From Promerops cafer (Eukaryota > Chordata > Aves > Passeriformes > Nectariniidae), in assembly GCA_013398275.1 (NCBI GenBank), contig VZSE01013530.1, positions 2,480,001-2,544,000 of the forward strand: a DNA stretch of 64,000 nt, written 5' to 3'. The stretch's first letter is position 1; the number at the start of each line of letters is the position of its first letter. This document shows, piece after piece, positions 47,431 through 59,667 of the stretch. A model generated the notes under the pieces. That model was not told the DNA's origin, searched no databases, and saw nothing but the letters and a program-made list of their open reading frames with translations. Position numbers and translations under genes: made by a program.

Positions 47431-47505
47431 GAAAGTTTCAGAATGTAACAATCCAACGTATTCAAACTGCACAGGTTCCTGAAAGGTCTCTCGTACAACA
47501 GGTCT

Positions 47506-50500
47506 CTAGAAAAACACAGAAGATTAGGGTAGGAAGGGAGAAAGGGCAGTGGAAACACAGTAAGAGATAACAAGTTAATTAAATTTAAATACGGTATATT
47601 ATTTGGAAAAGAAGCATATCCATATGTCAATATCCAGCGCACAGATGTTGGCAAGGACCTTCTCTCTCAGTACCTTTTATTTTGTACGACTTGGATTGAA
47701 TCTGGAGAACTTGGACTTTTTAATTTACCAAGTGTAGTTTCAAGTAGTAGTATTTCATAGTACATAAAGCATTTTATAGGGAACAAGAAGTATTTGACAG
47801 CAATTTAATTCAGAAGTAGAAAATTGATTGTTTAAATTTAAACTCAGTTAACTACGGAATCTACTCATGATCTCTAAAAAAGGTTTATCAACTAAAAAAC
47901 TTAATTAATAAACTCCTTATTTAAACACAGATAAACATGGAACAGATATGTTCAGAAGAGTCAGACTGAAAAGTTTTGCCCACCTTCCTCAGTTTTTTTT
48001 TTCCAAATAATGCCAAGCAGAGGAAAGTGTTTGTACACCTAACAATAAAAAAAATTCAGAGGCCACCTATCAAAGCAGGGCAAAGTAAGTGAGGTTCACA
48101 TGCTGTTTTTCAAGCAGGAAAAGGACCGTGACCTTGGAAATCAGCAAACTGCATGGATCTACTTCAGCAGGGGACATCTGCCTCACGAGCCAGAGCTCAG
48201 AAGAGCAGCATAAGAAAAAAGCTCTGCTTTCACAGGCTGAAGCAGTGCAATCTAACCAAGTCCATTCTAGACTGAATTCTGTTGTTCAGTCAATTTTCAA
48301 CAACTGTCTTTGCCACTTCATTTTAGTAGAAGTTGAAGCCCCTTCTCACTAGCCAGATGTTCATCCAGACCTTCTCTCTTCCCAACCTGTGTGAAGTATT
48401 TTCAAAGCAACCATGCATTTTTCAAGAACAGAGCATATTATCTATTTTTACTGAACAAACTTCCATGGCAACCCCCACAGCTTGCTTTTTCTGGACTGAA
48501 AATTTTCTGAAGTATCTTCATTATGAGGGAGAGGGGGAAGGGAAGAAATAAAAACCCCACAAATCCATGTATTGAAAAAACAGCTGCCAAAATACATACT
48601 GCCCTATCAAAAATTTACCTGGCATTTTCCCCAACCTATAAAACCCGATCTGTTTGGCTTATGAGTGTCTGACAAACTCAATTTTTATGAAAAGAAAGCA
48701 TGTGCATTCTTTGAGAAGCTGGAAAGAACAATGTAGTCAATTTAGTAAGGGCTGTTCATATTACCAGCTTCACTACTGCTTGATTTCCTGACAAATTATC
48801 TCAATCACCAAGGAATTTATTTTAGCAGTTGTTATACATATTCATCTAGTCTATTTAAATTTCCATTAGTGATTGGAATCAGCAATATATGCAGACAGAT
48901 AAGCCAGCAACACTCTTTAAATTATATAAAATAATAGTTTTTCTACCCTGAGTAGACACATGGCTTACATTAACAGTGTTACTAATGTAATGAAGATGCA
49001 GGCTCAGCATGAATAAACATTTTGCTATTAGACCATCAAGTTATCATCCACACAACCATGTTTTATGACTTCAGACTACTTTAAGTCACACAATAAATGG
49101 GCATTCCAAACCATTAAGTGTGGATGTAGTAATCAACCATTACAAAACTCTCTGTTACAGTTGCTCATAGCCTGGCTAAATTTAGCAAAGGCTAAATACC
49201 TTTTGAGTCAAATATACCTGTCGCTTGTTTTTCCTCCTCCCTACTTGAGAGGAATTACAGACTGTTTCCTAAAATGAAAAGTCCAGAACAAAGAAATGAC
49301 ATTGAACAAATGCTGTTCTTTGAGAAGCTTCTCCTTGCTATTGCTATTCTCATGCAGATCTGCAACATCTTGGCTTCTGATAAAAATGGAAATTTCTCCT
49401 ATCTTATTTGAAACTTACTTGAACTTTATGGGTGCTGATTTGGCTCCCACAAAGAAGTTCTGACATCTGAGAACAACCAGAAAGGGCATTTTCCTAAACC
49501 ACAGGTCAAGCTACAGACCTGTAGCTGGAGAAGCAGCACTCCAGATGCAGCAACAGATGCAGCAAGGTATTGCTGGGATACACAGCATCTATGCTCTGCC
49601 TGCTGGAATTTGGCCAGAACTTGTTCTTGTTGCTACAGCCTTTAGAAACTGCTGTCTCCAGAATTTCTATGTTTAGTATTCTACACGACAGCCCTTTATA
49701 TCTAGCAAAATGAATTGCTATTATTCCCTGTGGGATGCAAATCCAGAAAAAGGTTCCATTGGTTATGCATCATAACATTTTTAACAAACATGAAGCCCCA
49801 ATATTTACTGCAAAAATAAGAATCCTTATTTCGTTCTGAATACTTTATGAACAGTATGTAGTTTAAAGCACAACTGAAGTTGGCTAAACTACAGTCCCAT
49901 GTGATATAAGCCAGGCAGCATTCAAATGAGAGGTTTACACTCACACACTCACACACAGGCACACACACTCACACACCCCCCTACCTCCAAAGAATGTGGA
50001 GGTTCCTGTCAAGTTACCAGCACCTTTCTGGTATCTGAACATCCATCCCACTGTTGAGTCATCCTGTATGTGTGCATGGATTCCTTAACCAGAAGGCAGG
50101 GATGGGTCCAGGAAGATGAACCGACCTGTGAAGCCACCAACCAAAGAAAAACTGTTCTGCAGTGTCTGGGAAACCCAAAGGAAGGACTAACATCAGTTCT
50201 GGAGCAAAGACTGAGATGAACAGTACCCACTGCTCTGCAGGGCAGATGTGGAAGCAGAGCAACAGAATGTAACAAGAAAATTTGCTTTACCAAACATTAC
50301 CTGAAAAATACCATTTAACTAAGGGGAAGGTGTAATTGTTGACAAAAAAATAGCCTTTCCATTATCTACAGTTTTAGTCACATGAGCACTCTTTTGCAAC
50401 GCAGATTCACCTCTGAATTCTCAAGTATTAACCAAAGAAAACTACAAACCTTGATATTAAATGGGTTTTTTTCAGCCTATTCTATACCAAAACCATGTGA

Positions 50501-53500
50501 ATCAAAAGTTATACTTAAAAACAGAACCTCTAATACTTTGACATTTAAAGACTCTTGGCTTTAAACTTTACTCACTTTTACTCCAAAAGTATGCTTACTG
50601 CACCATGATAATCTTGACAGTAAACAAACAATTTTGACTAATTAAACTGTATCTGGAAAACAGATATCAATACTGTACAAATATCCTCCCACATACTAAT
50701 GACAAAACTATCCTGTGTCTTAGTATGACAGAGTATCTTGGTGCACTACGAGAAAATAGATCCCAACCCCCATATCCAGTTACTGATTTTACATTATCTG
50801 AAGATGCTTTAATGGAAAGCTACAAGAACAGCAACACCCACCTCACTAAATCATGACAGATTTTAGAAACAGAAGATGTTTACCTGGTATTGTGTTCAAC
50901 CAGTAATAACATCTTTAGAAACCCTCAAATGCTGAACTTCTCTATTTTTTTTTTTAAATGGGACAAGGCTTTACATTCTTCCAGGTCATACCATCATCTT
51001 TTGAAAAACTACCCAGCTAATATCAGCTTTATAGATGCCAAGCTTAACAAAGGTGTAGTATACATTATTTATGAATATATGAGAAGTAGCCCCCATCTTC
51101 CACACAAAATCAAACTCAAGTACTGCAATCTGTGCAAGTAATGCTGCTGCTCAGCTCACACACCAGAAAATTTAGAGCTGAGTAGTCATGCTTGTCTATA
51201 AAGAGAAAGCTGATATTCATTAGTAACTGTCTGTGGGTGGCACCTGAAGGAATTTGTCATTTATGGTGGCCTTGCATTGCACAGTCTACAAGTATCACAT
51301 GTTCTCTCCCCGGTGAAGTGAGCAGAGTCTGCACAGCACATAGAATTAATTTTCATAAGTACTGTCAGTGTCTAACAAATAAAAGGTTTATAATGCCACA
51401 TAGAAACAGCATGCTTAAATAACATTATAACTGCGAGTACAAAACACTGAGATACAACTTAAAGATTCAACAGAGAAGTGTATTAAGTTTATAAACCACA
51501 TATTTTTAAACAATTTTCTTACCTAAAGAATGCTTCCAAGTTACAATAGGCAATAAATGAATGAACTGAGGCAGCTGCAGCCATGGGGCACTCACATGCA
51601 TCTGTCTTCTTTCCCCTCCTGTCCAGATAAAATGCCACAAAAACCTGTGTTAGTTTGGACAATAAAAAATCTTCATATTACATCCAATGCAAAAATAATG
51701 GGGAAATACGTTGACATCAATTTATAAATTTTCTTGCTTTTGTAAAGGAGCTTGAGGGGATCATCTTAACACAAGGTAGCTTATCCCACAATGCAAATAT
51801 TGCCACTGAGAGAAACATGAGGTCAGATTAAGTATAAAAGTGATGGGAAACAAATGTTGCAACTGCATTTACATTTATTGGTCAACAGTACAATGTAAGC
51901 AGCAAGTTATTCAGTATTTGCATCATCATTACCACTACTAGTGAATCTTGGTAAACAACACTGTAGCTACCAAAGTAATCTAAGAGTCGTGAAAAACAGA
52001 GAAAAAAACCTACCCAAATGTTTTTTCCTGCCTTCTTCCCTTCTGTGGCAGGGCTGTCTAAAGGCCTGGGGAAGCGTGTGATGAACACACAGAGGCCACA
52101 CGGCTCAGCTCCCCGCCACGAACGTGCACAGACAGCCCTGCCCAGGCCTGGCTGCAGTCACAGGGCAGGAGCCGCTCCTGACAACAACAAAGCACCCAGC
52201 CCGCAGCCACCTCCCTGTTTATGAGCTCCCAGAAGCCAGGTGACAGCCTGGGCCACCTGGGAAGGTGGATCACAAGGCACGGCATCAAGGGGTTCAGATT
52301 AAAAGTCCCGTGCCTCCCTCCACATTATTTTCTTTTGATATGACATTACAGGTAAGTTTGTGTTTCAGAGGCTTCCATCACATGTAATCATTCAAAGCTT
52401 TACCCCCAGGAACATCACAAAAAAAATTATTTTATAAAAACACAACAAACACCTGAAGTCTTTGTTGATAAGCTTTACATTGCTTTTATATACCCTGTCA
52501 TGGGGGTGGGGGATGAGTACCCTTCCACCTGTTCTGAACTCAGGATTTCAGTATTCTTCCCAACACTCCTCACGTCACCACAGGCAGAAGTAATTATTAA
52601 CAGTAAACAGACATCTGAAAATAAAGGAAAGGGCAGTAATATCCTTTTATAGTAATAATTGTATCAAATATAGATAGTCAATAAAGACTACCTACAATGC
52701 TTGGCAGGCTGAACTTCACAGAGATGGGACTGGTCACCTGTAACTGCCAAATAACCAAGAGTACCCCTGAGGAAGAGAGCTTCTCTTGAACAGACCTGTC
52801 CCAAGACCCCTCAGTAGAGAAGGAAGTTCATACTTTTACACTGCAGATAAGAACTAGCAGAATTTTAGATAAAACACTAGTAAAAAAAAGTTACTGAAAG
52901 TGACTGTAAGCAATAAAAATATAATCAGGTGTACATCTAATGTACATCTGAGTGTCTAAGGCCACAAGAACCATCCAAAGCAATGTAAATCATGTTAGCT
53001 TATGTAAGCAGAAATGTATATAATAAAATATTATAGTTATCACAGATGCAATCAAATACAAACTTGTTATGCAAACAATAATAAATTGTTATCTAAGGTA
53101 GTTATCCAAATGATTATCAAAGATAAACAGCGGCAACGCAGTCACTGAAATAAAACACTTCAATAACTGCTGAGATTCATCAAATCTATTCACATCCTCA
53201 TTTGTATAAGCAAAGTATCAAAAATTGGTGCATGCCCCCCATACAGCTCTACCTGTGATCAAGTATTTTGACAGCTGCACGTTATCCTACCCAAACCACC
53301 TCAAATCCACTAGAGCCAACAGGATTCAGAAAAAAACAAGTTAATTAACTGTTTCTGCAACTTATCCTGCCAACAGAGCTGTAAACTTCTGCTAAAATCA
53401 AGACATTAAAACCTTTCCCATGGCACAGGGGCTTGGTGGGGGATTTGAAAAGTGGTCAGCAGTGGCTCTGTTAAACAAGCTTTCAGCAGCTGTTCACTAC

Positions 53501-54600
53501 TTCCCAGGCTACGACATCAGTTCAAAAAAAAAGGTTTTATTATGGTAACCAAACATATCACAAATTCAAGCCACAAAGAAGTAACTGCTTCTTCCTCTGA
53601 TTTCTAGATTTCCCTTCCAGTTCTCAACACTGGGACTCAAGAGGAATAAATAAAACACCATAAAATCAGGTTTCTAGTAGAAACAGTAGAACCAAACACA
53701 AATGTGGCAAAAATTTAGTTTCTGAGATATAAAAACCCTTCCTAATAACCAAGCTTGGAAATATTCTAGGATAAAGCAGGCACCTTTTAATTAAGCTTTA
53801 ACTTTCTAACACCTGGAAATTAATGTTTAAGGCTGAAATACCGGTCCCATTAATCACAGTGTCTTTAAAGAAATCACAGTTCAGTGACAGCACCCGAGGC
53901 CACTCCCTCACCACGTTAAGGAACTCGGAATTCAGAGTCTGTCTGGGGAACAAGAGCAGCACAAGGCAGGCAGTCCTGGAAAACTGCTGCACCACAAATT
54001 CAACCACTGAATATGGTGCAAAACATAGGTAAAAAACACATTTTAAGCCTCATTCTCAGAAGATCTAGTCCTTCAGGATGATGAGCTCAGAGATTAAGCT
54101 TTTTCTTCATCTAGGGCATATCAGACTTTTAATGGGTGGCATTTTTGCTTCTGAAGAGGATTATTTATTTTTTTTAATCAGTCCTCATTTTTCTCAAAAC
54201 TGAGCCTCTGACTCAAGGGCTTTACCACATTTTTAGTACGTTTATGATAAACCCTCAGAGTTTTAAAAATAACCACGTTCAGCTGAACATCTTAATGCTT
54301 GTAATAATTTTAACTGAAGAAATACAAATGCATTGCCACTTTTAGTACCATTTTGGTGGTGAAATTTAGATATTGGACTTCTACTGATGCATTATTTTTA
54401 GAAGGAAGCCATGCCCCTGTGCCCAACGCCCAAGACCCCTCGTTTTACTCAATGACACATCTGAAACCGCACAGCTCTTTAGAAAAGCTCTCTCGAAGGT
54501 TCACCTACGCCCCTACGGCAGGAATGAAAAATAATTGTTACTTCCACAGGTTTTCTTGAAAACTTCCTACCCGACTTTAACAAGCCACTGAAGCTGTTTA
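47506..54600 (-). other. FBXL21: FBXL21 5' region: long non-coding intron(s)
   Basis: About 7 kb of AT-rich sequence lies between the first coding exon and the CpG island. It holds no recognisable coding exon. It includes a CA-rich tract at about 49940-49978 and a GC-richer segment at about 52060-52320 that could be an alternative first exon. One or more untranslated exons may be hidden here. Confidence 0.55.
49940..49978. repeat. CA-rich microsatellite
   Basis: Units of CACACTCACACA and GGCACACACACTC form an interrupted CA repeat. Confidence 0.85.
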
Positions 54601-55110
54601 CGTGGGAAAATCAGCTCCCAGGCACCGCGCTCCCGCAGCTCGGTGAGAGCTCCCGGGATGGCACAAACCCAGGGTACCGCACACCGAGCCCCTCACGAGG
54701 TTTGGCACGCATGGAGAATTTAAGTCTCCAGGCGCAGAGTGCGTCTGGCTGGCTGGCTGCCTCTCTGTCCGTCTGTCCGCCTGCCCCCGCAACCCGGGCC
54801 GCCCCCGCGGCCTGTCCCCCCGCCCCCCGCCGCCGCGCAAGGGCCGGTCCCCGNNNNNNNNNNNNNNNNNNNNNNNNNNNNNNNNNNNNNNNNNNNNNNN
54901 NNNNNNNNNNNNNNNNNNNNNNNNNNNNNNNNNNNNNNNNNNNNNNNNNNCCCCAGCGCAGGCGCCGGGCGAGGCCGCGGGCGGCGGGCACGTGACGGCA
55001 GCGCCATTTCGCGCCGGCCGCCCTCGGGCCGCGGGGAAAATGGGGGGGCCGAGGTGTGGGCGCTGGGGCAGCAGCGGCCCGATACGGACGGGCTCTGCTC
55101 CTGGGGCCCC
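54600..55110 (-). promoter_or_regulatory. FBXL21: CpG-island promoter, probably of FBXL21
   Basis: A strongly GC- and CpG-rich block interrupts AT-rich DNA and lies upstream of FBXL21 on its strand. It contains an E-box CACGTG (54989-54994) running directly into TGACG, a GCCATTT motif (55003-55009; AAATGGC in gene sense, YY1-like) and an overlapping TTTCGCGC (55007-55014), which is E2F-like. A gap of 97 N at 54854-54950 hides the core and possibly the first exon. No other gene nearby is a better candidate, although a divergent transcript to the right is possible. Confidence 0.6.
54854..54950. other. Assembly gap (97 N)
   Basis: The N run is inside the FBXL21-side CpG island. Open frames spanning it are artefacts. 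Confidence 0.99.
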
Positions 55111-55154
55111 GGCAGAGCAGGAGGCGGTTGCTTCCCCCTCACTAGGCCTCCATC

Positions 55155-55252
55155 TCCGAATCACACAATCACTTCGGTTGGAAAAGACTTCTGCGATCGT
55201 CGAGTCCAACCTGTGACCGAGCGCCACCTTGTCAAACAGACCGTGGCACTGA
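55155..55252 (-). mobile_element. CR1 LINE, 3' end (first half of a split copy)
   Basis: In sense this reads the terminal part of a CR1: GGTTGGACTCGACGATCGCA, GAAGTCTTTTCCAACC and the tail GATTGTGTGATTC. The copy at 63.1 kb has the same order without a break. The rest of this copy continues at 55649. Confidence 0.85.
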
Positions 55253-55648
55253 TGGGAAGGATGTGTGCTCATGTGTTTCCAAGCGATTCCCTGGGTGAGG
55301 GTGTGGGTGTTAACGTCTTTGAAATAGGTCTTAATGTTTCTACCCACTCCAAGCCACATGTTTGTTACAGAACCCAGTTTCAGAGTTTGACTCCCGAAAC
55401 AGACAAATGGGTCCGCAGATGCCTGAGTTTCTGAACTTTGGGGTAAAATGAGAGATTCAAGAGGGGAATATGTGGTAGGCAGTTTGGGAGTTTAGGATAA
55501 AAGGAGGCTGCACCCTCTGAAACCTTGAGAGAGGGAAGACCCATGAGTGTGTGCCCCACTGGACTCTCCCCCTTTACTGGAATAAAGTTGCAGGGCTCTT
55601 CTGTCTCCTTTGTGGACGCTGGCTTTTCCTAGCATGATTTTGCATGCA
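55253..55648 (+). mobile_element. Solo LTR nested in a CR1 copy
   Basis: A 396-base element starts TGGGAAGGATG and ends TTTTGCATGCA (TG...CA). It is flanked on both sides by GCACTGA (55246-55252 and 55649-55655), a target-site duplication. It carries GATAAAAGG (55496-55504, TATA-like) and, about 80 bases later, AATAAA (55581-55586). Removing it rejoins a continuous CR1. No retroviral genes adjoin it. The family was not named with certainty; the text resembles songbird ERV LTRs. Confidence 0.82.
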
Positions 55649-56180
55649 GCACTGAGTGTCATGTCTAGCTTTTCCTTTAACACCTCCAGGGGTGGTGACT
55701 CCACTACCTCTCTGGGCAGTCCATTCCAATGTCTGATGACATTTTTCTGGGAAGAAATTCTTCCTAATGCCCAGCCTAAACCTCCCCTGGTCCAGCTTCA
55801 GACCATGTCCTCTTGTCCTATTGCTGGTTGCCTGGTCCCTGACTCCCACCTGGCTGCACCCTCCTGTCAGGTACTTGCAGAGAGCAAGAAGGTCCCCCTT
55901 GAGTCCCCTTATCCCCAGGCTGAGCCCCACAACTCCCTCAGCTGCTCCTCACCAGACTTGTGCTGCAGACCCAGCTCCAGCTCCGTTGCCATTCTCTGGA
56001 CCTGCTCCAGTCCTCCAGTGTCTGTGAAGTGAGAGCAACAAAGTGGACACGGCCCTGGAGCTGTGGCCCCACCTGTGCCAAATACAGGGGTCAATCCCTT
56101 CATTTGTTCCAATGGCCACACTCTTGCTGATACAGGCCAGGTCCCATTGTCCTTCTTGGCCACCTGGGCACACACTGGTC
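55649..56180 (-). mobile_element. CR1 LINE, body part of the split copy
   Basis: In sense this runs from the CR1 text GTGTGCCCAGGTGGCCAAGA and TATCAGCAAGAGTGTGGCC through AGAAATTTCTTCC-type text to GGTGTTAAAGGAAAAGCTAG and up to the LTR insertion point. It is 5'-truncated, with no intact coding region. Confidence 0.88.
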
Positions 56181-57783
56181 ACATTCATTTCCTGCCACAT
56201 GTATTTTACATCATTTCCTGACATGAAGTGCCTGTAAGCCCTCATTGTCCTTGAGCTGGGGCAGCCTTGGCCTTGGAAACTGCCCCACGAGCCTCTTCCA
56301 GAGGCTGTTCCCTCCGGGCAGAGCCATCCCCTGCCCTTCCCATGGGAGCTAGGCATAGAATCATAGAGAAGAATGGGGTACAAGCAGCTATTACTGATTT
56401 CCTAGCAATCTTTTGGCCAAAAAGGGCCCTATCCTGAACAGCAAGTCTTTCCCTCCTTGCTGTGTGTATCCTCTCTGGGGCCTTTGCAAAGCACCCCACT
56501 GAGAGAGGGCTGAGCACTGTGTCATGTCCAAACTGCAGATGGCCGAAGTATGTCTTTTAATTTGTTATCTAAAAGCATAATTTTTAGAAACCTTGCAGTT
56601 TTAATCTATGCAGACACAGTGCCTAACAGTTCATTGCTAATCAGTGCTGCTTTATTATTGTAGCTATATCTAGCTGTATCTGAACAATGGAGCTTTTATT
56701 ACTAACTGCAAAACACTCACAGCCACGGATTTCCTGGCTCTTACATATAGCAATTATTTACCAATAATAAGCCTTTATATAATTTTTTTTATGAAGAGGT
56801 AGTGCTAAACATGTGCATCATTTCCATGGTAGATTATATCTCTCTACATAAAACCAAAGCTGGCAAAAGTTAACTGACTATTTGTGTGACATCAAAATAC
56901 AGTTTATTCCCCCACATCTAAAAACCTAGAAAATTAGCATGTTGAAAGGCTAATGAAACAAACTGAAAGGAATATTTGTCATACAGTCACTGTGACATCT
57001 TAAAATTCCTCAATTCTTCAAGTCATCTTCAATTTCCTCAAACAGAGACAAAATGCGCCGCACTCTTAAAATCAATATTGTTTAGAAAATCTACCAAAAG
57101 TACTCTTACCTATATGGTTTTTGACTGCTTTATTCAGAGTTTACAGGAAGTAGAAGATTAGGTTCCAGGTAAATTTTTCAGGTATTGTGTCCCTAGTAGA
57201 TGGTTTAAAACTGATTTTTTCAGTATATACTGCTATGAAAACCATCTCCAGCTTAATCGTTACTCTCTGTAAACAGTAGTAAAGGATAGATTGTAAACAG
57301 AGATTAGTGCAGATTTGCAGCTACTGTCTAAATCCACCAGTCATGGGTTTCTCTGGTGCATTGCCAATAACCTTTGGGCTACTGTGCAGGAACAGGTTCA
57401 AATGTACTTTAGAAAGATTCATATAGGTTAATCTCTGAGGCTTTCTGCATAGAAGAGTTTCCTGTTTTGATCTGGTCTAGCAGAAACACATTTTATACCT
57501 AACTTGAAATAGACAAGTATAAAATAGTGTAAGTATGGAAGAGTTCTATGCATTTTATAGCTGTAGTCATTATTGCTCAAATGCTTACAGGTATATAGGA
57601 ATTTTTAAAAAATCAGCTATGGATTGACAGTACTCAAATAGGCAGGAAATAGGCACAAACATGGACCCACCCAGGAGATTCTGTCTTCTACTCATACCCC
57701 AGGGGCCTGACAGCAGAGCTTGGGGTCTCCAAATCCTTCATGTCATACACAAGATGCAAAGATGAAGGGAATCTGCATCACTG
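56181..57783. other. Intergenic, no gene recognised
   Basis: AT-rich sequence to the right of the split CR1. No exon, tRNA or further repeat is supportable. Confidence 0.5.
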
Positions 57784-57905
57784 GATCATAGAACCACAGC
57801 ATAGTTTGGGTTGGAAAGGACCTTAAAGGCCAAGCTGCTCCAACCCCTTGTCTTGGGCAGGGCCACCTTCCCCTAGTCCAGCCTGGCCCTGATACAGGCA
57901 GGTAC
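57784..57905 (-). mobile_element. CR1 LINE, 3' end
   Basis: ATCATAGAACCACAGCATAG, GTTTGGGTTGGAAAGGACCT and TCCAACCCCTTGTCTTGGGC form the reverse complement of a CR1 3' end. Confidence 0.85.
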
Positions 57906-59354
57906 ACTGGATACAGGCCCTACTTACCTGAGCCATCCAGCCACTCAAAGTCAAGCTTAGCCTTCCTCCTGTGGTTGTCTCTCCTCAAACCAGATTTACA
58001 GAAAGATATGGTCTACTCACTTGTCATGTTTACGGTGATTACAGGAATGTTTTGCATAGTAATTCACACAGGTTTCATAATACTTACTCTTTCTGTACTT
58101 TGATCAAGAATGATATTCAAATTTTTTATCACTAGGCTTTGAAGTAGTAATCAAGAAAAACGGTTTGAATAAAGCCATGAGTTAATTAGTGTAAGAAAGC
58201 ATTCAGGAAATCAAAACTTCCCTGAGACCAAAGAATGAACATGTGTCAATTCAGAATCAGAATACCATGAATTTGAAAGCTTTACAAGGACTGTGTGAAA
58301 AGTCTAGAAATTATTGACCGTTTCTTTACTAGTTTTTAACAAAAAGACTGCAAAAGTGAGAGGAGAGAGTACAGAAAAAAAAATAATAAGGAAGTAAGTT
58401 AAGGATGTTTATTGTAATATCAGGTAGGAAGCCATATAGTACATTCTGCTGTACAAAGCCAGTTCATACAGAGAGTTCTCAAAAAGAATTCACCACCAGC
58501 TTTTTTGACACCCTTGTTTTGGCATAGCTGAACTTCATTGCAGGACTTACCCATTTTAATGCAAGCTCTGCTTTATTTTCAATGTGATTATGATTCTGAC
58601 AAATCTGCATAACCAAAGGACACAACTCTTTGTTGAGTGCTGTCTCCAACTCTTGGAAGATCACAAAGGGGCCATGGTGCTGGGCTTTGGCTGGAATTTC
58701 ACACAGGCACCATCATTTCCATGCTGAAGGGTATTCAGGGTCAGTCATAGCTTCTCTCTGAAAACAGTTGCATTTGTACCAGTGTGCTAAGCCAAGTAAG
58801 TCCTATATTGTAGCCATTCCTTTTAAAAGTTTAATTATAATTCTTAATTTAAAACCCAAATACTTAAACTTTGTGATCAAACTCTGCAGCTTTAACGGTT
58901 TAAACCTAACACTGCAGACTGGAGCAGTGAATGAGACTCATGCCCAGAAAGTGGGTTAGTATGTCGTGTTTGCTGGAGGCTCAGGAGCTGCTCTGCTAGA
59001 CACCAGCTGCTGCACAGGCAGGCAGCAAGAAACAGCCTGTCTTGGGAATAGAAATCACCCAAGTTATTTTGTAAAAGTTTCTAGTGTACACACTGAGCCT
59101 GAAATACAATTAGGAAAACAATGGCTTATATATATGCCTCTTTGCAAAAGCCTTCTTTTATAATCATGAGGTAAAACATGGATTTATATGAGCAAATCTT
59201 TATGAGATGTGCTTTTAGAAATGCAACAGCAGTCTAATATTGTCTCTCCAGAAATAAGCATGAATCACTGAAGGGAGTAACTCTAAGTGTGTTGCAATCC
59301 AATCCCATTGTTTAATTCTGTGATTCTATAAGATGGTATATTACAGTTCCTATA

Positions 59355-59378
59355 TACATATAAATATATATATATGTG
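59355..59378. repeat. (TA)n microsatellite
   Basis: An interrupted TA run (ACATATAAATATATATATAT). Confidence 0.8.
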
Positions 59379-59633
59379 CTAGACATACGTTTTAGACAAA
59401 ATTGTTAATGGGTACAGTTAACAGTGCCCATCAAATTGCAAAACAAGATAGGAAAATTATTGACAGAGGTACTGTTTGTCCTTTCTGTGGAAAGAGCCAC
59501 CACAAAGGTGTATTAATAGTTTATAATTTGTCTGAAAATAAACTGTGTGGAGAAATTGCTGTATTCCTGTGGTGTACTGTAGGCATGCTGTTCAAACCCC
59601 ATTGGGCCAATGTGTTTTATTCTTTAATTTAAA

Positions 59634-59667
59634 TATCTATCTATCTATATATAATCTCTATCTAGCA
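59634..59667. repeat. (TATC)n microsatellite
   Basis: Units of TATC (ATCTATCTATCTATATATAA, then TCTCTATCTAGC), with few repeats. Confidence 0.75.

Noticed and set aside
43764..47472. FBXL3 as the identity of the minus-strand F-box gene
   Set aside because: The protein is very similar, but its place beside LECT2 and TGFBI is the FBXL21 locus, and its N-terminus fits FBXL21 better.
54598..55434. Open frames of 97-253 codons across the 97-N gap
   Set aside because: They span the gap and extend into CR1 and LTR sequence, with no recognisable domain.
59300..59332. CR1 tail-like text (TTAATTCTGTGATTCTATAA)
   Set aside because: Too short to claim as an element without an alignment.
59402..59632. 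Short frame with CPFCGKSHHKG, resembling a zinc-binding motif
   Set aside because: A single chance CxxC followed by HH; there is no repeat of the motif and no exon context.
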